Source: Streptomonospora nanhaiensis (GTDB taxonomy: Bacteria > Actinomycetota > Actinomycetes > Streptosporangiales > Streptosporangiaceae). From it: a stretch of 64,000 bases of DNA. The notes beneath the pieces were generated by a model. The model made no database searches. It was not told the origin of the DNA and saw nothing but the letters and a program-made list of their open reading frames with translations. The position numbers were made by a program, and so were the translations under genes. Below, piece by piece: positions 52,328-61,653 of the stretch. The first letter of the stretch is position 1, and the number at the start of each line of letters is the position of its first letter. Where the stretch lies: contig NZ_JACCFO010000001.1 of the NCBI RefSeq assembly GCF_013410565.1, forward strand, positions 992,001 through 1,056,000, given 5' to 3'.

Positions 52328-53212
52328 ATGAAACAGCCGCCCTACATTCTCGTCGTGAACGGGACGAAGGTCCACCGACCGGTGTTCGTCCTGGGCGCCC
52401 CGCACTCGGGTGTTGACCTGATCGCCCACGCGCTGGACCGCGCCCCCGGGTTCCACATCGGATCGGGCCACCCCTCGGTGCTGGACTCGGTCTACGCGCT
52501 GGCCCGGCGGCCCTCGATGGCCGAGGACCGCGCCTCGGGCACGGCGAGCCTGCTGCGGGCGGCGTTCGCGGAGTCGTGGCAGCTCACCCCCCTCACCTGC
52601 CCCATGTGCCCCGGCGGCCCCGTGCCGGCGCGCGAGGCCGCGGCCCCGTGCCGGCACGCCGCCGAGACCGCGCGCTACGGCGACGCCAGCCCCGACCTGC
52701 TCTACTGCGCCACCGCGCTCAGCGCGGCGTTCGACGACGCGGCGTTCGTGCAGATCATCCGGGACGGCCGCGACGTGGTGGCGGACATGCTCGCCGACGA
52801 GCGCGCGCTGGCGTGGTTCCGGCCCGCCCTGGCCAACCTCGAACACGAACTGCCCAACCCGTTCTTCGGTATCGAGACCGAGGAGGAGCGCGCGGAGTAC
52901 CCGAGGCTGTCCAACGCCGCCAAGTGCGCGCTGCGCTGGCGCGGGGCGGTGCGGCTGTCGGCGCGGCTGCGCGGCGCGCTGGGCCCCGACCGGCTGATGA
53001 CCCTGCGCTATGAGGACGTGTTCGGCGGCGAGGTGGAGGCGGCCGAGCAGCTGCGGGAGTTCACCGGGGCGCGGGTGTCGGCCCTGGAGCTGGTGCGCGA
53101 GGACTCGGGCGTGGGCACGTGGCGCAAGCGGCTGGGCGTGGAGGAGCGCGAGGCGGTGCGGACGGTAGCGGGCGCCGAGCTGTCGCGGCTGGGCTACGCC
53201 AAGGGGCACTAG
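52328..53212 (+). CDS. sulfotransferase-family protein
   Basis: A 294-residue protein with a degenerate PAPS loop (PVFVLGAPHSGVDLIAHALD, where GxPRSGTT is usual) and the 3'-phosphate motif VQIIRDGRDVVADMLADERA. A central insert contains a CPMCPGG cysteine pair and another cysteine-histidine nearby, which could bind metal. It likely transfers sulfate to a small molecule or glycan, but the altered loop makes activity uncertain. ATG 52328 is preceded by a weak site. The stop overlaps that of a small minus-strand gene through CTAG. Confidence 0.82.
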   Translation: MKQPPYILVVNGTKVHRPVFVLGAPHSGVDLIAHALDRAPGFHIGSGHPSVLDSVYALARRPSMAEDRASGTASLLRAAFAESWQLTPLTCPMCPGGPVPAREAAAPCRHAAETARYGDASPDLLYCATALSAAFDDAAFVQIIRDGRDVVADMLADERALAWFRPALANLEHELPNPFFGIETEEERAEYPRLSNAAKCALRWRGAVRLSARLRGALGPDRLMTLRYEDVFGGEVEAAEQLREFTGARVSALELVREDSGVGTWRKRLGVEEREAVRTVAGAELSRLGYAKGH

Positions 53213-53367
53213 TAGGCGGGACTCCCGCCGGCGCGCGGCCAGAACCCGCGGTCGGGCGGGTACCTGCCGTCGGGGCGCTGCCCGGGGACGTTCGCGCGGC
53301 GCTTGGCGCGGAGGACGGCCTGGGCGGGCTCGTGGCGCCCGACGGGGCCGATGCCGGCGACGGGCAC
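53209..53367 (-). CDS. 52-residue basic hypothetical protein
   Basis: The GTG at 53367 is preceded by an excellent GGAGGTGGT site seven bases away, the best ribosome site in this stretch. The product is basic, Pro/Gly/Arg-rich (QAVLRAKRRANVPGQRPDGR in the middle; ends PRAGGSPAY), with no membrane span. No family is recognised. Overlap of its stop with the sulfotransferase stop is like other convergent pairs in the window. Confidence 0.45.
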   Translation of the reverse strand: MPVAGIGPVGRHEPAQAVLRAKRRANVPGQRPDGRYPPDRGFWPRAGGSPAY

Positions 53368-53555
53368 GGGACCACCTCCAACAGGGCGGACGGTCCGGAC
53401 GGGTGGTGCGGGCCGCCGTACCCGTCCGGCCGCACACTCCCGAAGGCGGGGACCCCGCACCGCCGGATCCAGCGCTGCCCGCGCGCCTGTGGACAAGTCT
53501 CGCCGCGGGCACGGGACCGCCGGCCGGGCGGCGTGCGCGCGGCAGCCGGCCCCGG

Positions 53556-54383
53556 TCAGGCCCGCGCGCGGTCGAGCCACGCGCGGACGGGCGTCCAGGC
53601 CGGGTGGGCGGGGTCGATGACGGCGAAGTGGTCGGCCTCGGGCGGCTCGACGTAGTCCACCGCGTCGCCGGCCGCCCGCGCGGCCTCGACGTAGGCGCGG
53701 CTCTGCGCGACGGGCACCCGGCGGTCGGCGGCACCGTGCACCACCAGCTGCGGCGTGCCCAGGGGCAGCCGGTGCAGCGGCGACGCGGACTCGGGGTCGG
53801 CCGGAGCGGGGCGCTCTTCGCCGGCCGGCCCTGTGGGCTCGCCACCGGGCCCGGCGGGCTCGGGCGGGTGCGCGGGCGCCAGGAACTCGGCGACCGCGCC
53901 CTCCCCCAGACCCCGGTCCGCGGCGGCGCGCAGGTCGGTCACGGGAGCCAGGGCGACCACGCCCGTCAGCGGCGATCCGGGCGCCGCCATCAGCGCCAGG
54001 TGGCCGCCCGCGGAGTGGCCCACGGCCACCACGGTGGCGGGGTCGCCCGGCTCGGCGCCCTCGGCCAGGCGGGCGCCCAGCAGAGCGAGCGCGGCTTGGA
54101 CGTCCTCCAGGGTCTGCGGCCAGCCGCCGCCGTCGCCGCCGGTGCGCCGGTACTCCACGTTCCACACCAGCCACCCGCGGTCGGCGAGGTGGGCGGCGAC
54201 GGGCTCCATCAGGCGGGTGTCGTGGGCGGCGCGCCACCAGCCGCCGTGCAGCAGCACGGCCACGGGGAACGGCGCGTCGTCGTCGGCCGCGGGCTGATGG
54301 ATGTGCACCACCTGGCCGGCGTGCCCGCCGTAGTCGAAGACGTGCCTGCTGTGCCGGGCCGGGCCCGTGCTCGCATTGCCCAT
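53556..54383 (-). CDS. alpha/beta hydrolase (BD-FAE/kynurenine formamidase-like)
   Basis: A 275-residue serine hydrolase. VLLHGGWWRAAHDTRL is the HGGxW oxyanion motif, GHSAGGHLAL the nucleophile elbow, LVVHGAADRRVPVAQS the acid and ADHFAVIDP the histidine. An acidic Pro-rich loop (about residues 180-210) interrupts the barrel. HGGxW hydrolases include kynurenine formamidase and small esterases. It lies 113 bp downstream of a RidA gene on the same strand and may share its transcript. Confidence 0.87.
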   Translation of the reverse strand: MGNASTGPARHSRHVFDYGGHAGQVVHIHQPAADDDAPFPVAVLLHGGWWRAAHDTRLMEPVAAHLADRGWLVWNVEYRRTGGDGGGWPQTLEDVQAALALLGARLAEGAEPGDPATVVAVGHSAGGHLALMAAPGSPLTGVVALAPVTDLRAAADRGLGEGAVAEFLAPAHPPEPAGPGGEPTGPAGEERPAPADPESASPLHRLPLGTPQLVVHGAADRRVPVAQSRAYVEAARAAGDAVDYVEPPEADHFAVIDPAHPAWTPVRAWLDRARA

Positions 54384-54496
54384 CAGATGCTCCCGTCCGC
54401 TCCGCCGCCGGGTGGTCCGCCCATCCTGGCGGGTGCCCTCGGCGACGGGGCGGTCACCCCCCGCCCTCGGTGCGGGCGGCGGGCGCGGCGCCCCGA

Positions 54497-54931
54497 TCAG
54501 GTGTCGGCGGCCCACGCCTCGATGTCGGGGACCACCGCCACGCCCATCAGCTCCACCTTGGCCTGGGGCACGATGAGGGCGGAGACGCCGAGCAGCGCGA
54601 TGGCGGGGTAGTGGCGTCCGAAATGGCGCCGGTAGATGGTGCCCAGCGCGTTGGTGTTGGCGCGGTAGGCCCCGATGTCGGTGGTGAACACCTGCATGCT
54701 GACCAGGTGCCGGGGCCGGCCGCCCACCGCGGCGAGGGCCTTGACCACGTTCTCCAAGGCCAGGTCGAACTGCTCGACCAGGCCGGCTTCGGGGATCACG
54801 CCGTCCAGGCGCTGCGCGGTCTGGCCGCCGAGGTAGACCGTGCGGCCCGGCGCGGCCACCACGGCATGGGCGAAGCCGACAGGCTGGGCCAAGGTCAGCG
54901 GGTTGACGATCCGGTGCGCGTCCGCACCCAT
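54497..54931 (-). CDS. RidA-family deaminase-like protein
   Basis: A 144-residue RidA/YjgF protein: VYLGGQTAQRLDGVIPEAGL, FDLALENVVKALAAVGGRPR, VFTTDIGAYRANTNALGTIY and VPQAKVELMGVAV. True RidA has Arg in an R-x-E context near the C-terminus to bind the imine; here the motif reads QAKVELMGVAV, so it may belong to a RidA subgroup with other activity. ATG 54931 follows GAAAGGGG. It is the promoter-proximal gene of a pair with the hydrolase. Confidence 0.87.
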   Translation of the reverse strand: MGADAHRIVNPLTLAQPVGFAHAVVAAPGRTVYLGGQTAQRLDGVIPEAGLVEQFDLALENVVKALAAVGGRPRHLVSMQVFTTDIGAYRANTNALGTIYRRHFGRHYPAIALLGVSALIVPQAKVELMGVAVVPDIEAWAADT

Positions 54932-55362
54932 CCGGCGCCCCTTTCCACTCCGGCCGGCCACTCCTGGCGAACGCAGAGTCGCTGTGCGCGCCGTGCGGCG
55001 GCGCGCGACCGCGGGCCGGTCGGTTGGCGCGGCCGGGCGGCCGCTGGGGCGGCCGTCCCGCACAGGACGGGTGGTCGGGCCGCCCGGCCGATGGCGGGTC
55101 CCGGCCCCGGTGAACCCGTCGGCGGCGCCGCCGCAGCCCGTCCGCCCTCCCCCGGCAGCCGGGCTGAGCTGCGCATACCGGGACACTAGCCGGTTTGTCG
55201 GCGCGAATCCGCCTCCCGCGCCGGGCCGCCCGGCAACGGGCGCAACGGGGCGTCGGCGGCCGCCGACGCGCTCGCCGCCCGCCCGGTTGACAGGGCCGCC
55301 CGGCCGGGGCGCGTGACACATCCCGCCTGGCCGCGCCGGATGCCGTTGCCTACGATGGGGGC
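54932..55362. other. 431-bp GC-rich divergent intergenic region
   Basis: Contains no credible gene. A TTGACA hexamer lies at 55287-55292 without a well-spaced -10. TACGAT at 55351-55356 precedes the small membrane-protein gene by six bases. Confidence 0.35.
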
Positions 55363-55521
55363 ATGGGAGAACTCGGCATCATCAGCCTGCTGGCGCTCGT
55401 GGTCATCGTGGGGGTTCCGGTCGCCATCGTGGCGGCCGCCATCGTCTACGTCCTCCGCCTCGCGCGGCGGGGTACGCAGGCCACCCTCGCCGACGCCGCC
55501 AAGCGGCGCGAACTCGCCTGA
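55363..55521 (+). CDS. 52-residue single-span membrane protein
   Basis: The ATG at 55363 opens a product with one long hydrophobic helix (ISLLALVVIVGVPVAIVAAA, extending to VYVL) and a basic cytoplasmic tail (RLARRG, AAKRRELA). TACGAT six bases upstream fits a leaderless promoter. No family is recognised; similar tiny membrane proteins are often unannotated in actinobacteria. Confidence 0.6.
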   Translation: MGELGIISLLALVVIVGVPVAIVAAAIVYVLRLARRGTQATLADAAKRRELA

Positions 55522-55608
55522 CACGTCCCCCGCACAGCGCGGCGGCCGCCCGCCCCGCCAGGGGGCGGCCGGCCGCGATCGCCGCTGAGGGCGGGTGTGC
55601 TCCCGCGC

Positions 55609-56436
55609 TCAGGAGTTGAGGGTGTCGGGGTCGGGCCCGAACCGCTCCCCGGTGTTGAGCCCCGAGATCGTGTCGACGTCTCCGCTGGAGAGCTGGAAGT
55701 CGAACACGTCGAAGTTGGAGCGGATGCGCTCGGGCGTGACCGACTTGGGGATGACGATGTTGCCGATCTGCAGGTGCCAGCGCAGGATCACCTGCGCCGG
55801 GGTCTTGCCGTAGGCCTCGGCGATCTTGCCGATGGTGGGGTCGCTCAGGACGTTGCCCTGGCCCAGCGGGCTCCACGCCTCGGTGGCGATGTCGTGCTGC
55901 CGGTCGAACTCCCGCAGCCGCTCCTGGGTGAGGCGCGGGTGCAGCTCGATCTGGTTGACCGTGGGCACGATCCCGCCCTCCTGGAGGACGCGGGTGAGGT
56001 GGTCGGCGTGGAAGTTGGACACCCCGATCGCCCGGACGCGGCCCTCGGCGTAGAGGCGCTCCATGGCCTTCCAGCTGTCGACGTAGGTGTCGCGGGCGGG
56101 CATCGGCCAGTGGATCAGGTAGAGGTCGAGGACCTCCAGGCCCAGGCGGCGCACGGTGGCGTCGAAGGCGCGCAGGGTGCTGTCGTAGCCCTGGTCGGTG
56201 TTCCACAGCTTGGAGGTCACGAAGATCTCCTCGCGCGGCACCCCCGAACGGCGGATGGCCTCGCCGACACCCTCCTCGTTGCCGTAGGCGGCCGCCGTGT
56301 CGATGCTGCGGTACCCGGTCTCGATGGCGGTGCGCACGACGTCGACGACGTCGCCGCTGTCGACCTGCCAGACTCCGAACCCCAACTGCGGGATGCGCAC
56401 CCCGTTGTTCAGGGTGACCTCGGGAACCGTCGACAT
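55609..56436 (-). CDS. aldo/keto reductase, 2,5-diketo-D-gluconate reductase type
   Basis: A 275-residue AKR5-like enzyme. GYRSIDTAAAYGNEEGVGEA contains catalytic Asp and Tyr, IFVTSKLWN the Lys, and LYLIHWPMP the His. VIPKSVTPERIRSNFDVFDF binds the NADPH phosphate. It reduces aldehydes or ketones such as diketogluconate or methylglyoxal. ATG 56436 follows GGGGAG. It is unrelated by close sequence to the AKR at 3290. Confidence 0.94.
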   Translation of the reverse strand: MSTVPEVTLNNGVRIPQLGFGVWQVDSGDVVDVVRTAIETGYRSIDTAAAYGNEEGVGEAIRRSGVPREEIFVTSKLWNTDQGYDSTLRAFDATVRRLGLEVLDLYLIHWPMPARDTYVDSWKAMERLYAEGRVRAIGVSNFHADHLTRVLQEGGIVPTVNQIELHPRLTQERLREFDRQHDIATEAWSPLGQGNVLSDPTIGKIAEAYGKTPAQVILRWHLQIGNIVIPKSVTPERIRSNFDVFDFQLSSGDVDTISGLNTGERFGPDPDTLNS

Positions 56437-56605
56437 GAATTCTCCCCGTTGCTCAACTGAACGATCTTCCTACCCAGGGGCGCCAACCACACGCTCCCCC
56501 CGGCGCATTCCGGGACAGGGGGCGATGTGCACCTTGCCACGCCGCCCCGGGCGCCGGTGCGCCGGGGGCGGGCCTGGGCGCGGCCGAACGGGGCCGGGCG
56601 GCCGT

Positions 56606-56920
56606 TCAGCGGCGGTAGACCACGCCGACGACCACGTACTCGTCCAGCGGGCACTCGGGCACCACGTCGCAGAAGTCGTGCACGCGCCCCTGGCGCAGCA
56701 TGTAGGGCTCGCCGGGGCGGCGGCGCTCGATCTCCTCGGCCACGGCCGTCCGGGCCGCCGCCACGGCGACCTCCCGCTGGGAGCCGGTGTCGTCGGCCAG
56801 GGTGCCGCAGGAGCGCACGACCAGGTCCACCGGCCGCGCCTGCTCGGGCACCAGCTCAGGGTGGTGGCGGGCCGCCTCCAGCCGGGGGCTCAGCCACCTC
56901 GCGCGCGTGTCCTCGCCCAT
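56606..56920 (-). CDS. hypothetical protein, 104 residues
   Basis: A soluble protein of unknown family with VDLVVRSCGTLADDTGSQRE, AVAEEIERRRPGEPYMLRQG and HDFCDVVPECPLDEYVVVGV. Three cysteines are spread through it. ATG 56920 follows GGGAAGTGG at somewhat long distance. It is divergent from the TudS-like gene 157 bp away. Confidence 0.65.
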   Translation of the reverse strand: MGEDTRARWLSPRLEAARHHPELVPEQARPVDLVVRSCGTLADDTGSQREVAVAAARTAVAEEIERRRPGEPYMLRQGRVHDFCDVVPECPLDEYVVVGVVYRR

Positions 56921-57077
56921 GGCGCACCACTTCCCCGTCCGCTCGTCCGACGGTCCCTGCCCTGTTCGGTAACCCCGCGGGCGCCGCTGAAACGGGCGGG
57001 CGCCCGACGCCGGGCGCGGCGCTACAGTCGGCAGCAGCGGACCACACCGCCGCGCCCGCCGGTTGAGGGAGGAGCCC

Positions 57078-57626
57078 ATGCGCCGCCGCACGCCCGACAC
57101 CCTCGGCGCCCCGTCCGGGGGCGCCGCCCCAACGGCCCGGGTCCTGGTCAGCGCGTGCCTGCTGGGCGGCCGGGTGCGCTTCGACGGGCGCGCCAAGACC
57201 GTGTGCGACACGATCCTGGACCGCTGGCGGGCCGAGGGGCGCGTCGTCGCCCACTGCCCCGAGGTCGCGGGCGGGCTGCCGGTGCCCCGGCCGCCCGCGG
57301 AGATCGAGCCGGGCGGCAGCGCCGAGGACGTCCTGGCGGGGGCCGCGCGCATCCTCACCCCCGAGGGGGCCGACGTCACCGCGTACTTCGTGGCCGGGGC
57401 CCGGGCCGCGCTGGAGACCGCCCGCGGGCGGGGGGTGCGCACGGCCGTGCTCAAGGAGTCCAGCCCCTCGTGCGGCCTGCTCCGGGTCTACGACGGCACC
57501 TTCAGCGGGCGGACCGCCCCCGGGCCCGGGGTGACGACCCAGCTGCTGCGCGACCACGGGATCGCGGTGTTCGCCGAGACCGACCTGGCCGGGGCCGACG
57601 CCCATCTGCGCGCCCAGGACGGCTGA
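57078..57626 (+). CDS. DUF523 / TudS-like desulfidase
   Basis: A 182-residue DUF523 protein with the three conserved cysteine contexts: VSACLLGGRVRFDG, VAHCPEVAGGLPVPRPPAEI and LKESSPSCGLLRVYDGTFSG. In TudS these bind a [4Fe-4S] cluster that removes sulfur from thiouracil. An iron-sulfur desulfidase role is inferred. ATG 57078 follows GGGAGGA with correct spacing. Confidence 0.9.
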   Translation: MRRRTPDTLGAPSGGAAPTARVLVSACLLGGRVRFDGRAKTVCDTILDRWRAEGRVVAHCPEVAGGLPVPRPPAEIEPGGSAEDVLAGAARILTPEGADVTAYFVAGARAALETARGRGVRTAVLKESSPSCGLLRVYDGTFSGRTAPGPGVTTQLLRDHGIAVFAETDLAGADAHLRAQDG

Positions 57627-57674
57627 GCGGGCCGCCGCCCCGGCGGCCGGGGGCACCACGGCGCCGGGCGCGTC

Positions 57675-58592
57675 TCACGCCGGGGCGCCGGGCGCGGGCG
57701 GCGCCGCGCTGCGCGCCCGCAGCGCCTGCACGACCGCCGCCATGTCGCTGCGCCCGAACCCGAGCGCGTCGGTCTCGGTGTAGAGGGCGTGGGCGGCGTC
57801 CAGCAGCGGCGCGGCGGCGCCGCGCTCGCGGGCGGCCTCGGCGGCGAGGCGGCTGTTCTTGAGCACGTCGGCGATGGCGGCCTGGGGCGTGAAGTCGGCG
57901 GCCGTGAGCTTGCGGGCCTTGGCTCGGGAGACGGCCGATGCCATGGGTCCGGCGTCGAGGATCCGCTCCAGCAGGGCGGGGTCGATGCCGTGGCGCTCGG
58001 CGAAGTGGAAGGACTCCGCGAGGCCGGTGGCCATCGTGATGAGGAAGACGTTCACGGCGAGCTTGGTCTCCAGCGCTGAGGGCACGTCGCCGCACGTGAA
58101 CACCTCCGCGCACACGGGCCCCAGCAGGGGCCGCACGCGCTCCACCTCCTGCGCGGGCCCGGCGAGCATGGCCACGAGGTGCCCCGCCTCGGCGGGGCCG
58201 CGCGAACCGGAGACGGGCGCCTCGACGTAGGCGCCGCCGGCGGCGTGGACGTCGGCGGCCAGCCGGGCGGAGTAGGCGGGCCGGAGGGTGCCCATCTGCA
58301 CCAGGGTGCGCCCGCGCACGGCGCCGAACCGCTCGGTGCCCCGGCCCAGCACCGCGTCGACGGCGGGCTCGTCGGCGAGCATCAGGACAACGGTTCGGCA
58401 GGAGGCGAGGACCTCGCCCGGTCCGCCGGCGTGCCGGGCACCGGCCGCGACCACCGGCGCGCACCGCTGCGGGGTCCGGTTCCACACCACCAGCGGGGTC
58501 CCCGCCCGCGCCAGGTTGAGGGCCATGGGCTGCCCCATGATCCCCAGTCCGATGAATCCGGCCGCGCCCTCGGCCTCACCGCTGCCGGCCAT
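57675..58592 (-). CDS. NAD(P)-dependent beta-hydroxyacid dehydrogenase family protein
   Basis: A 305-residue protein of the 3-hydroxyisobutyrate dehydrogenase family. [19 protein letters not shown] is the Rossmann glycine motif, [20 protein letters not shown] the substrate loop, and [20 protein letters not shown] carries the catalytic Lys and Asn. The reaction could be on a hydroxyacid or an imine; substrate is not set. It converges with the TudS-like gene. Confidence 0.9.
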   Translation of the reverse strand: MAGSGEAEGAAGFIGLGIMGQPMALNLARAGTPLVVWNRTPQRCAPVVAAGARHAGGPGEVLASCRTVVLMLADEPAVDAVLGRGTERFGAVRGRTLVQMGTLRPAYSARLAADVHAAGGAYVEAPVSGSRGPAEAGHLVAMLAGPAQEVERVRPLLGPVCAEVFTCGDVPSALETKLAVNVFLITMATGLAESFHFAERHGIDPALLERILDAGPMASAVSRAKARKLTAADFTPQAAIADVLKNSRLAAEAARERGAAAPLLDAAHALYTETDALGFGRSDMAAVVQALRARSAAPPAPGAPA

Positions 58593-58740
58593 GCGCACCG
58601 CCCTCCGCTCACCTCGCCGCCAAGGCAATCCCACCGGCTCGCCGCCGGCCGCACAACAGCCAATCCGAAGAAGTGGCCCCGACGGCGCCGCGCCTTCGGG
58701 CGGGAGGGGAGCGGCGGTGGTCAGCGCGTCCCCGCCGGCC

Positions 58741-59340
58741 TCACGCGGCCGCGCGGCGGAACCGGTACCACTTCGGGGCGGTCCGGTTCATCGGCCAGCC
58801 CAGGCCCGCGGTGTCGGCGTCCTCGACCTCCAGGAGGTCCCACGCGGGGAACGCGGCCTCGACCTCCGCCTGCGAGACGCCCTCGACCATTCTGCTGTAG
58901 CGCGACGGCCCGAAGGCGAGCATCACCAGTCCCGCGCCCGGAGCGGCCAGGGCCGTTATCCCCCGCCCTTCGGCGGCGCGCTGGCCGGCGTCGAGGCCCT
59001 GGAAGCAGCCGATGTCGACGAAGAGGTCGAAGCTGCCCAGACCGGCGGACTCCAGGTCGGTCACGTCGCCCACGACGTAGGTGACCTCCGGCGGGCCGTT
59101 GCGCCGGGCGGCCTCGACCGCGTCGGGCACGATGTCGAGGCCGACCGCCTCCCACCCGCGCTTGGCCAACTCGGGCGTGAACTGCCCGCGCCCGCACCCC
59201 ACGTCCAGTGCCCGCCCCGGGCCGGTCGGCCGGTCCGCCGCCTCGCGGTCCAGCAGAGCGCCCAACTGCGCCCCGCCCGCGGCGCCGTAGCGCTCCCACG
59301 GGGTGAAGCCGAGCCGGTACATCCACGCGTATTTCGTCAT
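58741..59340 (-). CDS. class I SAM-dependent methyltransferase
   Basis: A 199-residue methyltransferase. [20 protein letters not shown] is SAM motif [16 protein letters not shown] motif II and [18 protein letters not shown] the post-I region. The C-terminal domain ([18 protein letters not shown]) is short. The substrate is unknown. The start at 59340 ([20 protein letters not shown]) has no strong ribosome site. It is the last gene of normal GC content before the AT-richer segment. Confidence 0.88.
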   Translation of the reverse strand: MTKYAWMYRLGFTPWERYGAAGGAQLGALLDREAADRPTGPGRALDVGCGRGQFTPELAKRGWEAVGLDIVPDAVEAARRNGPPEVTYVVGDVTDLESAGLGSFDLFVDIGCFQGLDAGQRAAEGRGITALAAPGAGLVMLAFGPSRYSRMVEGVSQAEVEAAFPAWDLLEVEDADTAGLGWPMNRTAPKWYRFRRAAA

Positions 59341-59484
59341 GGCCAACAAGGTAAACCGCGTTTCCAGAAGGGCCCGTTCACCCCCCGCCAAGCGCCCGGC
59401 CGCCCGCGTCGCCGCACGTCAGGCGGGACGGGACTGCTCCACCAGGGCCCCTCAACAGGCTTTCCCGCCTTTCCAACGGCGTCT

Positions 59485-60942
59485 CTAGGCTTTGAGGCGG
59501 CGGATCGCCAGCACAGACCCGTCCGGCCGCACAGAGACCGCACCCTCCCAGGTCCGGTCCCACCGCGCGTAGGGATGACGCGTGTACTGGGCATCGACTT
59601 CGCGTCGGTACTTGTCCAGGCGTTCCTCCACAAGGGCATTGAACAAGTCTTCGGCGAGTCCGGAGAAGGCCTCGACGCGTTCACCGTTGAGGCGGAACAC
59701 GTGTTCGGTTCCCACACAGGGAATATCGAGAAGCGTGTATTCCATGCTTCGGACACTGCTGATGGCGGCATGCGACTGCCGCATGTAGTATTCGCGCCCC
59801 TGACGCTTGGTGAGGTGGGGCGCGGTGGCATTACCGTCACCGGTGAAAGCCGTCAGGCCGGCGGCGTCCGTGTGGGCCAGGACCGTCCGGAACCACCCGG
59901 TGTGCTGGGGGAGCACGTGAAAGCCGGGCAGACCTTCCTCCGGGGTGGCGCCTTCGGCTGGTTTGGTGATCTGAGGGGGCATGGAGCGGTCGCGCGGCGA
60001 GGAGTTCAGCTCCTCCTCCCCTGCCGGAAGGATTCCCCCGTCGCCGTCCGCGGCAAGCACGTGTACGACGATCGGCCCCTTCATACTCAGTTCCGTGCTC
60101 AGAACCAGGGCTGGGGTCTCGTTCCACGGGCCGATGTGCACCGCCTCCACGTGCGCCGAAGCGGAGGCCAGTTGCGGATACGAATAACTCCGACGACCGT
60201 GGTGCCCCTTGCAGACAACGGGGAAGACCTTGGCCCGCTCCCCGGGCCTCCACACCTCGGCGAAGAAACGGGGACGGTACCGCAGGCCCGTCAGCGGCCA
60301 TCCGGCCCGCAGAACGACTTCCGCGGGGACGATGGAGACACGGTGGTCTCGATAGCGCTCCCGGAGAATGTGTTCCGCGGCCACCACCCCGAAACCGACG
60401 CCGAGTTCGTGGGCCTGGACCGTCTTGTGCTGGCGCTGGGTGGACCGTCCCTCCTCTGACAGGGCCATGTGGTCCTGCTTCCGGCTCCCGTCCAGTGCCA
60501 GCGCGTACTTCAGGCAGCCCCAGTGCTCGGCGAGTCCCCGGACCGATCCCTGCCTGTCCAGAGAGATCGCCCTTCCCAGAGCATGGAGAACGCTCAGAGG
60601 AGCCGCACCGACGGATGTCCTCTTCACCTGAGGGAGACGGGCCAGCCGTGGTTTCCGGCGCGGCGGTTCCTGCTGCTTTTCCCTGTAGCGCTCGTCGTCC
60701 CGGGCGATCGCCGATTCGACCTTTCCAGCGAGGAGGTCTCCTGAAGTCACTGCCACGGACGAAGAATCAACAAGACGTCGCAGGATCGCTTCCAGCTCAG
60801 ACAAGGAGTCTCCTGACACGCTATGCGGTTCGCCGGCTTCAGAGCGAATTATGTGATCGGCGGCAGGAATCCACAAGAGCAGGCCGGGAACATAACCCCT
60901 ATAATAATCGGCCGTATTGAAAAATGGCCATCTTGAAATCAC
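59485..60942 (-). CDS. hypothetical protein, possible PD-(D/E)XK-like fold, in AT-richer island
   Basis: A 485-residue protein of no family I can name with certainty. Its codon and base use are visibly less GC-rich than neighbours, suggesting transfer. The central part runs from QRQHKTVQAHELGVGFGVVA through SIVPAEVVLRAG and YRPRFFAEVW to VFPVVCKGHHGRRSYSYPQL. This order of an E-helix, a strand and a strand ending in xxK resembles a restriction-endonuclease fold, but the expected Asp and Glu positions read Arg (RPR) and Val (VVCK), so a nuclease would be inactive. The N-terminal 120 residues are basic and linker-like. GTG 60942 is the first start. It stands alone, 0.7 kb from an attachment scar. 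Confidence 0.6.
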   Translation of the reverse strand: MISRWPFFNTADYYRGYVPGLLLWIPAADHIIRSEAGEPHSVSGDSLSELEAILRRLVDSSSVAVTSGDLLAGKVESAIARDDERYREKQQEPPRRKPRLARLPQVKRTSVGAAPLSVLHALGRAISLDRQGSVRGLAEHWGCLKYALALDGSRKQDHMALSEEGRSTQRQHKTVQAHELGVGFGVVAAEHILRERYRDHRVSIVPAEVVLRAGWPLTGLRYRPRFFAEVWRPGERAKVFPVVCKGHHGRRSYSYPQLASASAHVEAVHIGPWNETPALVLSTELSMKGPIVVHVLAADGDGGILPAGEEELNSSPRDRSMPPQITKPAEGATPEEGLPGFHVLPQHTGWFRTVLAHTDAAGLTAFTGDGNATAPHLTKRQGREYYMRQSHAAISSVRSMEYTLLDIPCVGTEHVFRLNGERVEAFSGLAEDLFNALVEERLDKYRREVDAQYTRHPYARWDRTWEGAVSVRPDGSVLAIRRLKA

Positions 60943-61653
60943 TTACGCCCCGGGAATCCCATCGGACTCATAATTCTCAAGACCCAGCCCCGAAGCCTCT
61001 ACCGGCGATGCCATGAGTGGTGGATCGTGCCATGACATCTGCATGGAACGAAGCCCCAGTCGGCCCGTTGGAGACGCCTATGACAGAAATACAGGAAGAA
61101 TCCACTCATGCCCTGACAAGGACGCATTGGTGCATCAACGCGAAGATCACCGCCCTCTTTGAGAACCATGATCTTCCACAGAAAGATGCCGCTGTCTCCA
61201 TATTCTCTGACTCAAGAACCGTGTTGATTGGTCAGATCCCGAGACTGTGAGACCGCGACCTGTCAGATCAGGCAGCCGATGCGGGAGGTGCCGATACGTT
61301 GACGCCCGCTGGAAAGGTGTGCTTCTCCTCCAGATTTCGACGGCGGGCTCGATGATCGTGCATCTCGAAGATCGACGACCCACCGGAGAGGGCTGCGGAG
61401 TGGACGGCTGGGACAACCCCCGGACGAGGGCGGGGTGTGTCCTGCGCCTTCGGGAGCCGGTTTTCGGGATCCTGGGACCAGGTGCCACCAACTGAGGCCG
61501 GTGTGCGGCTCCGCGGTCAAGGCCATGGACGACGTCCTCAACGACGTGGGCCGACGGACCACATGCCCCGGTGCAGCCCCACTGCCACCCGACCTGGAAC
61601 GCAGAAAGGGGCCCACCTGATGGTGGACCCCTCGCTGACCTGCTACTTCTCTG
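60943..61653. other. 711-bp region without a recognised gene
   Basis: AT-richer than the rest of the chromosome, next to the tRNA fragment. A weak plus-strand frame (ATG 61080 to 61250, 56 residues, opening MTEIQEESTHALTRTHWCIN) has no ribosome site and no recognised family; it may be a gene remnant. Otherwise nothing is recognised. It contains the tRNA terminator at 61608-61631. Confidence 0.4.
61608..61631 (-). terminator. terminator of the former tRNA-Pro gene
   Basis: On the minus strand a 10-bp stem with one mismatch and loop ATCA is followed by TTTCT, 23 bp past the tRNA 3' end. Its presence shows that the low-coordinate side is native chromosome. Confidence 0.6.
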
